A stretch of 64,000 nucleotides of DNA, taken from the NCBI RefSeq assembly GCF_002234675.1, contig NC_019868.2, positions 27,604,293 to 27,668,292 on the forward strand, written 5' to 3'. The translations under genes and the position numbers were made by a program. The notes beneath the pieces were generated by a model. The model was not told where the DNA came from. It did no database searches and saw only the letters and a program-made list of their open reading frames with translations. Within the stretch, counting starts at the first letter, position 1, and the number at the start of each line of letters is the position of its first letter. Shown here piece by piece: positions 33,241 to 43,911 of the stretch. The DNA comes from Oryzias latipes (lineage: Eukaryota > Chordata > Actinopteri > Beloniformes > Adrianichthyidae).

Positions 33241-33855
33241 TTGGTTGAAATATTGTCATTCTGAACTGTTAAATATTTTTTAAAGTAAAATTAAACATAA
33301 AAATGTTCATATTAAAGCACTGTGGGGCTTACCTGTGGAGCAGCCTTGCCTAATGATCTTTTTATCACTAGTTCTTAAATTTCCTCATTTTTAAATTTGA
33401 TTTTAACTATTTACCCCTTTTTTACAGTATGCATGTGTGTTGGGTGGCCTTTATGGTTACTATTTTAACTATTATTTATATTTGTATTTATTTTTTCTTT
33501 CTATGGATAGCATTTTGAGGTGTTCTGTAAGAGGAAAGTACTTTATAAAATTAAGTTGAATTTGAATTTTAAGATAAGGAAAAAACAGACAAGCCGATGG
33601 GTTTCGCATCTTTGGCTCCACCTGGTGGTATAACATTGAAACTGCGTCAACAAATCGACGGGTGTCAGCCGGAAATATCGTTTCCAGAAGTTCATCCGGA
33701 GCTTCCTGTCACCTAATCCACTTGTTGAAAAGGAGGAGCAGGAGGTCGAACAGACGAATAGAGGAGTTGAACGCAAAACTATTCAAAGAATGGCCGGTCA
33801 GGACCTCTGGAGGTCTCCCCAACTCTGCAGTTAGAGCTCCCAGCTGAAGACCACC
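33241..33855. other. arl10 upstream region and probable 5' UTR
   Basis: AT-rich to about 33590, then more balanced, leading to ACCACCATGG at the arl10 start. It contains an upstream ORF at 33790-33834. Confidence 0.5.
33790..33834 (+). promoter_or_regulatory. upstream ORF before arl10
   Basis: ATGG start, 14 codons (MAGQDLWRSPQLCS), stopping 21 bp before the arl10 ATG. If transcription starts upstream of it, the uORF could dampen arl10 translation. The transcription start is not known. Confidence 0.4.
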
Positions 33856-36034
33856 ATGGTCGGCGTGAGGGAAGTTGGCGTCTTTGGCGCCTCTGTTGTG
33901 TTAGCGGGGGGAGTCGCTTATCTAATTTGGAACCACACGTCGTTCTTCAAGCAGAGGAACCCCCCTTTACCGAAGAAGGAAAGAAGAGAAAGTAACAAAG
34001 AAGAGGAAGAGCCGGAGAAACAAGGAACACAGGAGGAGCGAGTCGTAGAAGAAGAAACGGTGACGGTGGTTACAACGCAGAAAACTTCCACGGTAAAGTG
34101 TTTTTGTGGGTTTAAAGATTCTAAAAGCAAATTAAATACTTAAAATAATTGGGAAATGTTTTATTAATTTACTTTTATATTTAATGAGCACTGCATGCCC
34201 ATGATGTTCCGTTGGGGGAGGGTCTGGTTTCTCTAAGCCAATCAGAGTGCAGTATTCTGTAACCTAAGCGTCTCGTTAGCCAATAAAAACGTCCATAGAA
34301 GGCGGGCCAACCACTTTCAATAAAATAAAAAAAGGGTGTTTTTTTTATTAAACTAAGCTGGAAATCGCCATGTTGAGCTTAAACTGCCTCCGTCATGTTT
34401 TGTTTTTCATAAGTTAGGATAATTAATATTTGTTTTTATTCGTTTTTACAGAAAAAAGGAAACGATTACACCTAGCATCCAGCTTTGTTGCAAGTATGGT
34501 TGCGAGGTGGAAAAGGCAGAAGGGCATTGTGGGATATGTAGTGAAATTCACCACATTGTTTTGTACACTAAACTAAATATTTCAACGAACGTATTTAGTG
34601 AGACATACTGACAAATTATTCATATTATTATATACAAGAAACACTGAGTTTTCACCCTTTAAAAAAATACAAATTACAACGTTCTGTCATTTAATATTAT
34701 TTTCGTTTTCTTTTCTTAGGATAGTACAATCATGAGTGAAGTTCACTAATGTCTTTGTAAATCTAATCACAAAATATGTTGTTTTTAACTGTCATGGGAA
34801 GGAATCATAAAAAAAAATCTTAAATAATAGTTAATGTGAAAGGCGGGTTGTTGAAGGCAAAGGTTTACAATTTTATGTAAAATTATAATAAACATGGGTC
34901 AGTACACTTTTTTTTTTCTTTTTAAACGTGTACTTTTTTCATCTCCATGTCAATAATATGATAAAACTGACACAAGGATGAATTTTCTTGTAAAGGTTTC
35001 CCATTGATTAAATTGAGCACGTATCTAATATTGAGTTTTGTTGTTTTTAACTCTGAGACAAAGATGTATTCTCTCCAATAAAGAATATTTACATCTTTAA
35101 ATGACTGTATCAAAACTTTTATTTTGACAGCTGTTTTTAAACAAATCTACAATTTCTCTATGCAGCTAAGAGGTGTGTGTCAATAAAACCAAGCTTTAAG
35201 TTTCTGTTACAAACACTTGAGGCCGTTTTTTTTTTTTTTTTTTTCCCCCAGAGCCGTCCTGTGGAGACGGGTGGAACCCAGGTTCTGGTTCTGGGTCTGG
35301 AGGGAGCCGGGAAGACGAGCCTGCTGCACTGTTTTTCCGGCAGCAGCTTGGATCAGGACACGGAGCCGACGAAGGGCTTCAACGCCGTCTCCATCAGCAA
35401 AGACGACCTGCACATCGAGTTTCTGGAAAGTATGTCCGAGCTGGTCTGTGGGCGGAGGCGCCTTCACCCGCGGCGACTCACTGACCTCAGGTCTAGAGTC
35501 GACGGGAGAAGGTGATTGGTCAGGTTCTAGACGATCTCTAAAAGTGTTTAAACAAAAGTGGTCTGTCAGTTGGAGGTAACGAGGACCTGCGGCCGTACTG
35601 GCAGAGGTACCTGTCCAAAGCCCTGCTTCTGGTGTTTGTGGTCGACTCCTCCAACCCTCAGCTGTTCCCGCTGGCGAAGAAACACCTAGACGAGCTGCTG
35701 AGTCACCGCGCCAGCCTGCCTCTGATGGTTCTGGCCAACAAGCAGGTGAGCCGAAGATGAAGATAGTGAGCAGAAGTTGTCTCAAACTGTCTGTCCCTTC
35801 TTCTTCTTCTGAAACCATTGTCCTTGTCTCCACCCTCATGTGGACTCCTGCCTCCAGGATCTTCCAGGTTCCTGCAGCATCACCGATCTCCACGAGGCCC
35901 TCGGCCTGTCTGAGGTCGGGGACCGTAGCCTCTTCCTCATCGGCACCTACGTGAAGAAGGGCGACGGGGAGCCGAGCTCCGGCGCTCAGGACGCGCGGGA
36001 GGTGATCCTCCAGGTGGTCTGTGGCGGCAGATGA
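33856..36034 (+). CDS. arl10: ADP-ribosylation factor-like 10 (arl10), 4 exons
   Basis: ARF-family small GTPase-like protein of uncertain cellular role. Exons: 33856-34092, 35252-35429, 35570-35745, 35858-36034, joining in frame to 255 residues. An N-terminal hydrophobic segment (about 7-25, GASVVLAGGVAYLIW) anchors the protein, followed by a charged Lys/Glu linker. The G domain has P-loop GLEGAGKT (94-101), GFN, EIGGNEDLRPYW in place of DxGG, LVFVVDSS, and NKQD, with NKQ ending exon 3 and D opening exon 4. Membrane anchor, acidic linker and the EIGG variant all match ARL10 rather than other ARLs. The start has an excellent Kozak context. A partial second copy lies at 41341-41912. Confidence 0.92.
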
Positions 36035-37276
36035 AGCACAAATGGGGGTTGGATGGGGCTCCATCTGACATTGTAGATCAAATCAGGTTCTCCACAGTCT
36101 TTGGGATCAAGTTCCACTTTTCACGAGTAGTTTTTTCCTTTGGACAAACGCCAGTAGAGGACAATCTTCATGGTCTGTGGTTAAAAACATAAACACACAA
36201 AATCTTCTCTTTTTAAGGGCTCAGATCTTCTAAAGCTGAATGTTTTTCTTCACAGAAACTTAAGTTTGAATCACAAACTGGTTAACCGTTAGTCGTCTTA
36301 ACAACACGTCTTATCAGCTGCTGAACTGGTGGTAATGTTTGAAGCTGAACGCATCACTTATTGATGTTTTAGTCCTCAGTTGTAGAAGCCTTCTTCTGCC
36401 AGTAGGGGTCGCTGATGAGCAACTCAGAGCTTTACAGGCTCTGACAGATGTTACTCCTCTGTGATTCCGGTTCTGCTCCAGTGTTCAGTTCTGGATGTGT
36501 AGCAATGAATGTTTTTATCTCGTCTGAGTTCGGGCTGCTTTTTTTAAAAATGTTTTTATTCAAAAGTAGAAAAACGGGATGACGGGTGTCGTTTGTGTGA
36601 CTTTTGGGAAAGTTTCTACGGTTACAATAAAACAACATCTTAAGCATGACTCTGCAGTTTCATATTTTCATGTTGTTTCTTCAAAGTTGGGGGGGGGGGG
36701 GGGTTGCCCTTTGACCTTTAATGAAAAGATTAAAAAAACTCAAAGGAACATCTCATCTCCTCTAGAAGGTTTCTACCCCACCTTTGGGGTTTTATCAGCT
36801 GCTCCTCCAGCGGATCGGTTTGCTCGTCTTTCCCTTTGAACGTCCTAGATCGGACGACCAAACTGTCTCCAGTTCCAAGTCGTCCTGAGGGATGCCGCCG
36901 GTCGCTAAGGACTCACGTTCTTATAGCAACAGAGTCCATACAGAGATGCAATCAGTGGCTACGGAGCGACTGCATCCAGCCTGCGAGTTCCTGGAAAACG
37001 GGGTAAATGTGTGGATGTTTGGTTCTCCTCATGTCATGGCAAAAAAAAAAATTAAAAGTACTTTAGGACATTCTTAGTTGAAAACTCATTTAAAGATGGA
37101 GCGGAAACCGGAGTTTTAGTCCTATTTTTAAAGAATTAAGTAAGTCAACATTTTCCTACAGCTGTTACCTTGACCAAAAGACGCAGATCCATCCGGTGGA
37201 GAAAGTAAACTCTGCTCGCAGCCAAACTGTCAGAGAGAAACATTTGAAAGAGCAGAAACCTCCATCACTGAAGTTG
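36035..37276. other. arl10 3' flank
   Basis: No gene seen. It contains 15 G at 36689-36703. The stretch 36711-37030 is duplicated at 42003-42331 behind the arl10 pseudogene. Confidence 0.6.
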
Positions 37277-37654
37277 AACATTCTACTGCATTTTCTGAAC
37301 CAAGATCACCTAGAACCAGGTCCTGTTCAAAAACCACAGGACCTGGACTGCTCAAACCTGGATTAAATTATGCATTAGATACTAAAGAACACATTTAACA
37401 AAGTTTCCAATTTGTAAAACCTTTCTCTGATTTGCAAAAATGCGAAATAGGATGATTTGATCGTATATTACACACTGAGTCCACCTTAGACCAGGTCCTG
37501 TTCAAAAACCGCACGGCCTGTTATTGAACTGTGTTTTATGTGTTCTTTACTTTCTAAATCATGATATAATCCAGGTTTGATCAGTCCAGGCCTGTGGTTT
37601 TTGAACAGGATCCGGTTCTAGGTAATCTTAGGGTGAAAAATGAAGTGGAATGTT
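37277..37654. mobile_element. MITE with ~120-bp inverted repeats
   Basis: Left arm words ACCTAGAACCAGGTCCTGTT, CAAAAACCACAGG and AAACCTGGATTA reappear inverted in the right arm (TAATCCAGGTTTGATC, CCTGTGGTTTTTGAACAGGA). The arms enclose a centre of about 140 bp. The target duplication is unclear. Confidence 0.75.
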
Positions 37655-38042
37655 TCTTTAGTGCCCTCGCCAATCAGAAGCCAACTTCAGCGTCGTCATC
37701 ACTCTGCCAACACAGACGGCAACGAGTCGCTTTAAATTATATTAATTTTTTTTAAAAAGGGTTAATGTTTCAATAATATTAGGAAAGTTGTTTATTCATA
37801 CAAGTACATTTTCAAAAATCAAACCACTTTTAATATATTTCATAAAAAGATTGGTTTATATTTATATTTTAATTCATTGAAATTCAGCAACCAAGGCAGT
37901 GGATTAAAAATTATTATTATTATTATTACTGTCTAAAAAGTAAACAGTCAGTTCACAAAACAAGACTTTTTTTTTTTTACTGAACATTTGCATCATATAA
38001 TCCAATAGAATACAGCACCTTCCATTCTATTGGATTAAATCT

Positions 38043-38058
38043 GACGCATTAATGCGTC
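38043..38058. repeat. perfect 16-bp palindrome
   Basis: GACGCATTAATGCGTC is self-complementary. Just upstream, ATCCAATAGAAT and ATTCTATTGGAT form a second inverted pair (about 38000-38036). Confidence 0.8.
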
Positions 38059-38245
38059 ACCATCTGTACTTCAAAGGGATTGGTTGTTGCGGAAGAGCGG
38101 CTGGTCATGTGATCTCAACACCTGGGGGTGAGGGCTTTAAAATCAGAGCCAGGTGTTATTCATTGGCTGTGGTCGGCAGGATGCGGAGCTACAGGTCAAT
38201 CGGTGTTCACTCTATCCGGTTTGTTTGTGAGTATTCTGCGTTTAA

Positions 38246-38450
38246 CCCTTGTGCTATCTTAGATGACCCCACCCTTACATTGACGTGTTCTCCCTACCAT
38301 GACAAAGGTGGATAAAGGTGGAAAGATTTCATGTAATCCATGGACACCAGTGAAGATCACAAATCATTGAAGAAAAAAGGTTCAGAGCACTGTCTAGTGG
38401 GTCTAGATGACCCCACTCCCAATGTTAAAGTGCCTAAGATAGAACAAGGG
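38246..38450 (-). mobile_element. piggyBac-like MITE family C, copy 3
   Basis: Starts CCCTTGTGCTATCTTAG, ends AGATAGAACAAGGG, and is inverted relative to 21671-21874. TTAA at 38242-38245; the other side has decayed to TTAC. Confidence 0.93.
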
Positions 38451-38735
38451 TTACACCTAAACTTTTGATATTTTATGGAAGTTTTCTCCTGTTGGGAAAA
38501 CTTTAGAGGTTCCTAATTGGAGAACTATTAGAAGAAAGTTTAGTTGCTGAATGGCCTGAGTTTTATGTGGAGGCAAACATTTTTTTGTTTTAGATATTTT
38601 CAAATAAGTTTTTAAAACCACTAATTAATGATTAAATTATTAAACCTAACAATTTTAAAAAATCCAGTTTGGCTTTTTTCTTTAGGATTTGGGTTGCTAT
38701 AGCTGCTTCCTATTTTCTTCTGTTGGATAATTCTT

Positions 38736-38929
38736 CTGCAGATCATCTTCCTCTCATCTCCTTTCATGGAGTTCCTCAATAGAAACGGATTCTACCGTTG
38801 GATGAAATAGAATCTGTTCATTAATATAAATATATTTCAGACTTCAAGGACTCAGACTCATTATAATAATCAGTAGTTTAGTTTTCACACCATTGATGTA
38901 CGTGATCGATCCTTTCATTTGACATTTTG
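38736..38929. repeat. duplicated left flank of array A
   Basis: From CTGCAGATCATCTTCCTCTC to GAAAGTGGAGCATTTT this sequence matches 43722-43918, which precedes array B. Both copies share the same order, with minor substitutions and small indels. Confidence 0.9.
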
Positions 38930-41335
38930 AAAGTGGAGCATTTTGATTGCGTTGAACATTTTGATTGCGTTGAGCATTTTGATTGCGTTGGGCATTTTGA
39001 TTGCGTTGGGCATTTTGATTGCGTTGAGCATTTTGATTGCGTTGAGCATTTTGATTGCGTTGGGCATTTTGATTGCGTTGGGCATTTTGATTGCGTTGGG
39101 CATTTTGATTGCGTTGGGCATTTTGATTGCGTTGGGCATTTTGTTTGCGTTGGGCATTTTGATTGCGTTGAGCATTTTGATTGCGTTGGGCATTTTGATT
39201 GCGTTGGGCATTTTGTTTGCGTTGGGCATTTTGTTTGCGTTGGGCATTTTGATTGCGTCGGGCATTTTGATTGCGTCGGGCATTTTGATTGCGTCGGACA
39301 ACTTCATTGCGTCGGACAACTTCATTGCGTCGGACAACTTCATTGCGTCGGACAACTTCATTGCGTCGGACAACTTCATTGCGTCGGACAACTTCATTGC
39401 CTTGAACAGTTTCATTGCGTTGAGCATTTTCATTGCGTTGAGCATTTACATTGCGTTGGGCTTTTTTATTGTCCTGAACATTTTCATGGCCTTGACCATT
39501 TTCATGGCCTTGACCATTTTCATGGCCTTGACCATTTTCGTGGCCTTGACCATTTTCGTGGCCTTGACCATTTTCGTGGCGTTGACCATTTTCGTGGCGT
39601 TGACCATTTTCGTGGCGTTGACCATTTTCGTGGCGTTGACCATTTTCGTGGCGTTGACCATTTTCGTGGCGTTGACCATTTTCGTGGCGTTGAGCAGTTT
39701 CATTGCGTTGAACGACTTCATTGCTTTGGACAACTTCATTGCTTTGGACAACTTCATTGTATGGGGCATTTTCATTGTATGGGGCATTTTCATTGTATGG
39801 GGCATTTTCATTGTATGGGGCATTTTCATTGTATGGGGCATTTTCATTGTATGGGGCATTTTCATTGTATGGGGCATTTTCATTGTATGGGGCATTCTCA
39901 TGGCGTTGAGCATTTTTATTGCGTTGAGCATTTTCATTGCGTTGGACAACTTCATTGCGTTGGGCTTTTTTATTGTCCTGAACATTTTCATTGCTTTGAG
40001 CAAATTTTTCATTGCGTTGAGCATTTTCATTGCGTTGAGCATTTCCATTGCGTTGGGCATTTCCATTGCGTTGGGCATTTCCATTGCGTTGGGCATTTCC
40101 ATTGCGTTGGACAACTTCATTGTGTTGGACAACTTCATTGCCTTGGGCTTTTTTATTGTCCTGAACATTTTCATTGCCTTGAGCAAATTTTTTTATTGCC
40201 TTGACCATTTTCATTGCGTTGAGCATTTTTATTGCGTTGAGCATTTTCATTGCGTTGTACAACTTCATTGCGTTGGGCTTTTTTATTGTCCTGAACATTT
40301 TCATTGCCTTGAGCAAATTTTTTTATTGCCTTGACCATTTTCATTGCGTTGAGCATTTTTATTGCGTTGAGCATTTTCATTGCGTTGGACAACTTCATTG
40401 CGTTGGGCTTTTTTATTGTCCTGAACATTTTCATTGCTTTGAGCAAATTTTTTATTGCGTTGAGCATTTTCATTGCGTTGAGCATTTTCATTGCGTTGAG
40501 CATTTTCATTGCGTTGAGCATTTTTATTGCGTTGAGCATTTTCATTGCGTTGGACAACTTCATTGCGTTGGGCTTTTTTATTGTCCTGAAAATTTTCATT
40601 GCTTTGAGCAAATTTTTTATTGCGTTGAGCATTTTCATTGCGTTGAGCATTTCCATTGCGTTGGGCATTTCCATTGCATTGGGCATTTCCATTGCGTTGG
40701 GCATTTCCATTGCGTTGGGCATTTTCATTGCGTTGGGCATTTCCATTGCGTTGGGCATTTTCATTGCGTTGGGCATTTTCATTGCGTTGAACGACTTCAT
40801 TGCGTTGAGCACATTTTCATTGCTTTGGACGACTTCATTGCGTTGGGCTTTTTTATTGTCCTGAACATTTTCATTGCCTTGAGCAAATTTCTATTGCCTT
40901 GACCATTTTCATGGCGTTGACCATTTTCATGGTGTTGAACCGTTTCATTGCGTTGAACAACTTCATTGTGTTGGACAACTTCATTGCGTTGGGCTTTTTT
41001 ATTGTCCTGAACATTTTCATTGCTTTGAGCAAATTTTTTATTGCGTTGAGCATTTTTATTGCGTTGAGCATTTTTATTGCGTTGAGCATTTTTATTGCGT
41101 TGAGCATTTCCATTGCGTTGGGCATTTCCATTGCGTTGGGCATTTCCATTGCGTTGGGCATTTCCATTGCGTTGGGCATTTTCATTGCGTTGAACGACTT
41201 CATTGCGTTGAGCACATTTTCATTGCTTTGGACAACTTCATTGCGTTGGGCTTTTTTATTGTCCTGAGCAAATTTTTTATTTCCTTGACCATTTTCATGG
41301 CGTTGAACAACTTCATTGCGTTGAACAGTTGGGCA
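38930..41335. repeat. 18-bp minisatellite array A
   Basis: About 130 tandem units of 18 bp around TTGGGCATTTTCATTGCG. Sub-blocks of variants follow one another: TTGATTGCG-type units (38940-39290), TCGGACAACTTCATTGCG (39291-39410), TTGACCATTTTCGTGGCG (39480-39690), TGTATGGGGCATTTTCAT (about 39757-39895), then mixed types with TTTTTTATTGTCCTGAAC segments. Because 18 is a multiple of 3, several frames stay open over 1 kb on both strands. These ORFs have 6-residue repeats, no complexity and no gene context. Confidence 0.97.
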
Positions 41336-41340
41336 ATGTT

Positions 41341-41912
41341 ATCTTGGCAGCAGCTTTCATCAGGACACGGACCCAACAAAGGGCTTCAACGCGGTTTCCA
41401 TCAGCAAAGACGACCTGCACATCGAGTTTCTGGAAAGTATGTCGGAGCTGGTCTGTGGGTGGAGGCACCTCCACCCACCGCGACTCACTGACCTCAGGTC
41501 TAGAGTCGACGGGAGAAGGTGATTGGTCAGGTTCTAGACCATCTTTAAAAGTGTTTAAACAAGTGGTCTGTCAGTTGGAGGTAACGAGGACCTGCGGCCG
41601 TACTGGCAGAGGTACCTGTCCAAAGCCCTGCTTCTGGTGTTTGTGGTTGACTCCTCCAACCCTCAGCTGTTCCCGCTTGCAAAGAAACACCTAGACGAGC
41701 TGCTGAGTCACCGCGCCAGCCTGCCTCTGATGGTTCTGGCCAACAAGCAGGTGAGCCTGAACATGAATATAGTGAGCGGAAGTTGTCTCAAACTGCCCGT
41801 CCTTTCTTCTTCTTCTGAAACCATTGTCCTTGTCTCCACCCTCATGTGGACTCCTGCCTCCAGGATATCCCAGGTTCCTGCAGCCGTGGTTCCTGTGGTC
41901 TTTGGCGGCAGA
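41341..41912 (+). pseudogene. arl10: truncated arl10 copy
   Basis: Begins inside arl10 exon 2 at GGCAGCAGCTT, so the P-loop and exon 1 are missing. Remaining exon 2 ends at 41436, an exon 3 equivalent is 41575-41750 (full 176 bp, three substitutions from 35570-35745 by my reading), and exon 4 starts at 41864. Exon 4 has lost about 130 bp after CCTGCAG and shifts frame. Introns are kept, so this is a DNA-level duplication and not a retrocopy. It joins array A directly upstream. Confidence 0.92.
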
Positions 41913-42002
41913 TGAAGCACAAGCGGGGTTGGATGAGGCTCCATCCGACATTGTAGATCAAATCAGGTTTTCCACACATCGGGATCAAGAGTGTCCGATG
42001 TC

Positions 42003-42420
42003 CTTCAACTTTTAATGAAAAGATTAAAAAAACTCAAAGGAACATCTCATCTCCTCTAGAAGGTTTCTACCCCACCTGTAATTTTTATTTTTTTCAGCTG
42101 CTCCTCCAGCGGATCGGTTTGCTCGTCTTTCCCATTGAACGTCCTGAATCGGACGACCAAACTGTCTCCAGTTCCAAGTCGTTCTGAGGGATGGCGCTGG
42201 TTGCTAAGGACTCACGTTTCTGTAGCAACAGATTCCATACAGAGATGCAATCAGTGGCTACGGAGCGGCTGCATCCAGCCTGCGAGTTCCTGGAAAACGG
42301 GGTAAATGTGTGGATGTTTGGTTCTCCTCGTGTCTGCAGGTGTCAAACCCAGATTTGGTCCATCCAACAGGTCAAGTTCTTGACAGGGAAACTGTGGGGC
42401 TTTAATTATAACTATTAACC
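42003..42420. repeat. duplicated arl10 3' flank
   Basis: 42003-42331 matches 36711-37030, sharing AATGAAAAGATTAAAAAAAC and GTAAATGTGTGGATGTTTGG. The copy has lost the equivalent of about 36100-36700. It diverges after 42331. Confidence 0.85.
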
Positions 42421-42939
42421 ATGCTAATATTAAAGATAAAACATTTTTGACCTCTAAATGTTATAATAAAAACCATCTTATTTACTGTATTGTTTTCCTA
42501 ATCTCAGACCTAACATAGTGAACGTTACGTGAACTTTAAATAAGATATGATAAACATTTATCAATAAAGTGTCGGTTTTAAACCCAAAAGCTCCACTCTG
42601 ATGTGTTTCTAGCATGTTCCTGTAGCGTTTGTATGATGTTGCTTACCTAAGCCTAAAATCGCATTTCTGAGGATTTGTTTATTCAAATCTAAGGGATTTA
42701 GGAGCAAATAATAAAATAGACATTTGAAATGGATCGTATTGCGTGGATGCTATGAATGGCTCTTTTGTCTTGGATTAATAATCCTAGTAGAACTCTTTAA
42801 AATAATAAACCCGATCTCTCCACATTTTCCGTGTCTACCATGCATTGATATACATGTACATGCTCCATGTAGCGATCACACATTCGCTGGTAGCTCCTCC
42901 CACACGCGGCTGCAGTGTCAAGCTTTAAAGAACACAATT

Positions 42940-43236
42940 TGTAAAAGGCGGGGCGGCACACCCCCAACAACAGGTTATAAGACAGAGCCCTGTCCATTAA
43001 GCGTCTCTCCCTGGTGTGTCCAGAGAGCTCCAGGACATAGAACTCCAACAGCCACACAGACTAACATAGTCCGCTATTCTATATTAATGAGAAGAAAAAA
43101 CGCCTAACCGAAACTAAAACCGCCCAAATTATGCATACCCACCCAAAGCCATTATTACCCGCAATTTTAGAACCAAAACCGCCCAATTGGGCAGTTTGCC
43201 TTGGCAGTTTGCCAATTGGGCACTGCCCAATCTAGC
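42940..43236 (+). mobile_element. fragment related to the hAT element at 59746
   Basis: Shares GGCGGGGCGG, CACCCCCAACAACAGGTTA, GCGTCTCTNCCTG, CCAACAGCC and AACCGCCCAAT in order with 60140-60370. The left end is missing or unrecognised, and no target duplication was found. Confidence 0.65.
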
Positions 43237-43269
43237 AACACTGTTCCTATTTTCTTCTGTTGGATTATT

Positions 43270-43721
43270 GATGTTGTAAAATTGTTCAGAATGAAACAAC
43301 TAAGCAGAGCCTAATTGAGTCTGAATTCTAACACCCCCCCCCCCCCCCCCACTACAACACTATTTTCTTTTCTATTTCTCATGTGAAGCCGTTCTATTTT
43401 CAGTAGGATGATGGCGCCATAAGCGCTTTGACTAAATATCTTTATCCTCAACCCTTAAAGACAGAAGTCTTTAGGATCAACCTCTAATGGCTTTTTATTT
43501 CTTTTCCTTCTCAGGAAGATCTTCAACCTGTAAGTCCTTCATGTCTTTTTTTTTCTGGCGGCAGTGCCGATCTTTCTCTCTTCTGCCAAGCGTGAATTGT
43601 TAATGTGTGCCCAATGTGACCAATGCTAAGTTTGCCCAATGCTGTGCCAAATGCTAAGTTTGCATTGGGCACAGTGAGGATGGATAAACCAAGGTTTAAG
43701 ATGCACGTTGGGCAACTTAAA
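43270..43721. other. segment inserted in the duplicate spacer
   Basis: Relative to copy 1 (where TTCTGTTGGATAATT leads straight into CTGCAGATC at about 38736), copy 2 has about 450 extra bp here. It contains 17 C at 43334-43350 and several TGCCCAATG/ATTGGGCA words reminiscent of the 18-bp satellite. A 15-nt exon-like piece (43515-43529) lies between TTCTCAG and GTAAGT. Confidence 0.5.
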
Positions 43722-43911
43722 CCTGCAGATCATCTTCCTCTCATCTCCTTTCATGGAGTTCCTCAATAGAATCAGATTCTACCGTTGGATGAAATAGAAT
43801 CTGATCATGAATATAAATATATTTCACACTTAAAGGACTCATTACAACAACCAGTAGTTTAGTTTTCACACCATTGATGCAGGTGATCGATCCTTTTATT
43901 TGAAATTTTGA
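43722..43911. repeat. duplicated left flank of array B
   Basis: Second copy of 38736-38929, leading into array B by the same GAAAGTGGAGCATTTT junction. Confidence 0.9.

Noticed and set aside
35207..36064. 285-aa minus-strand ORF over arl10
   Set aside because: Antisense shadow of arl10 exons 2-4.
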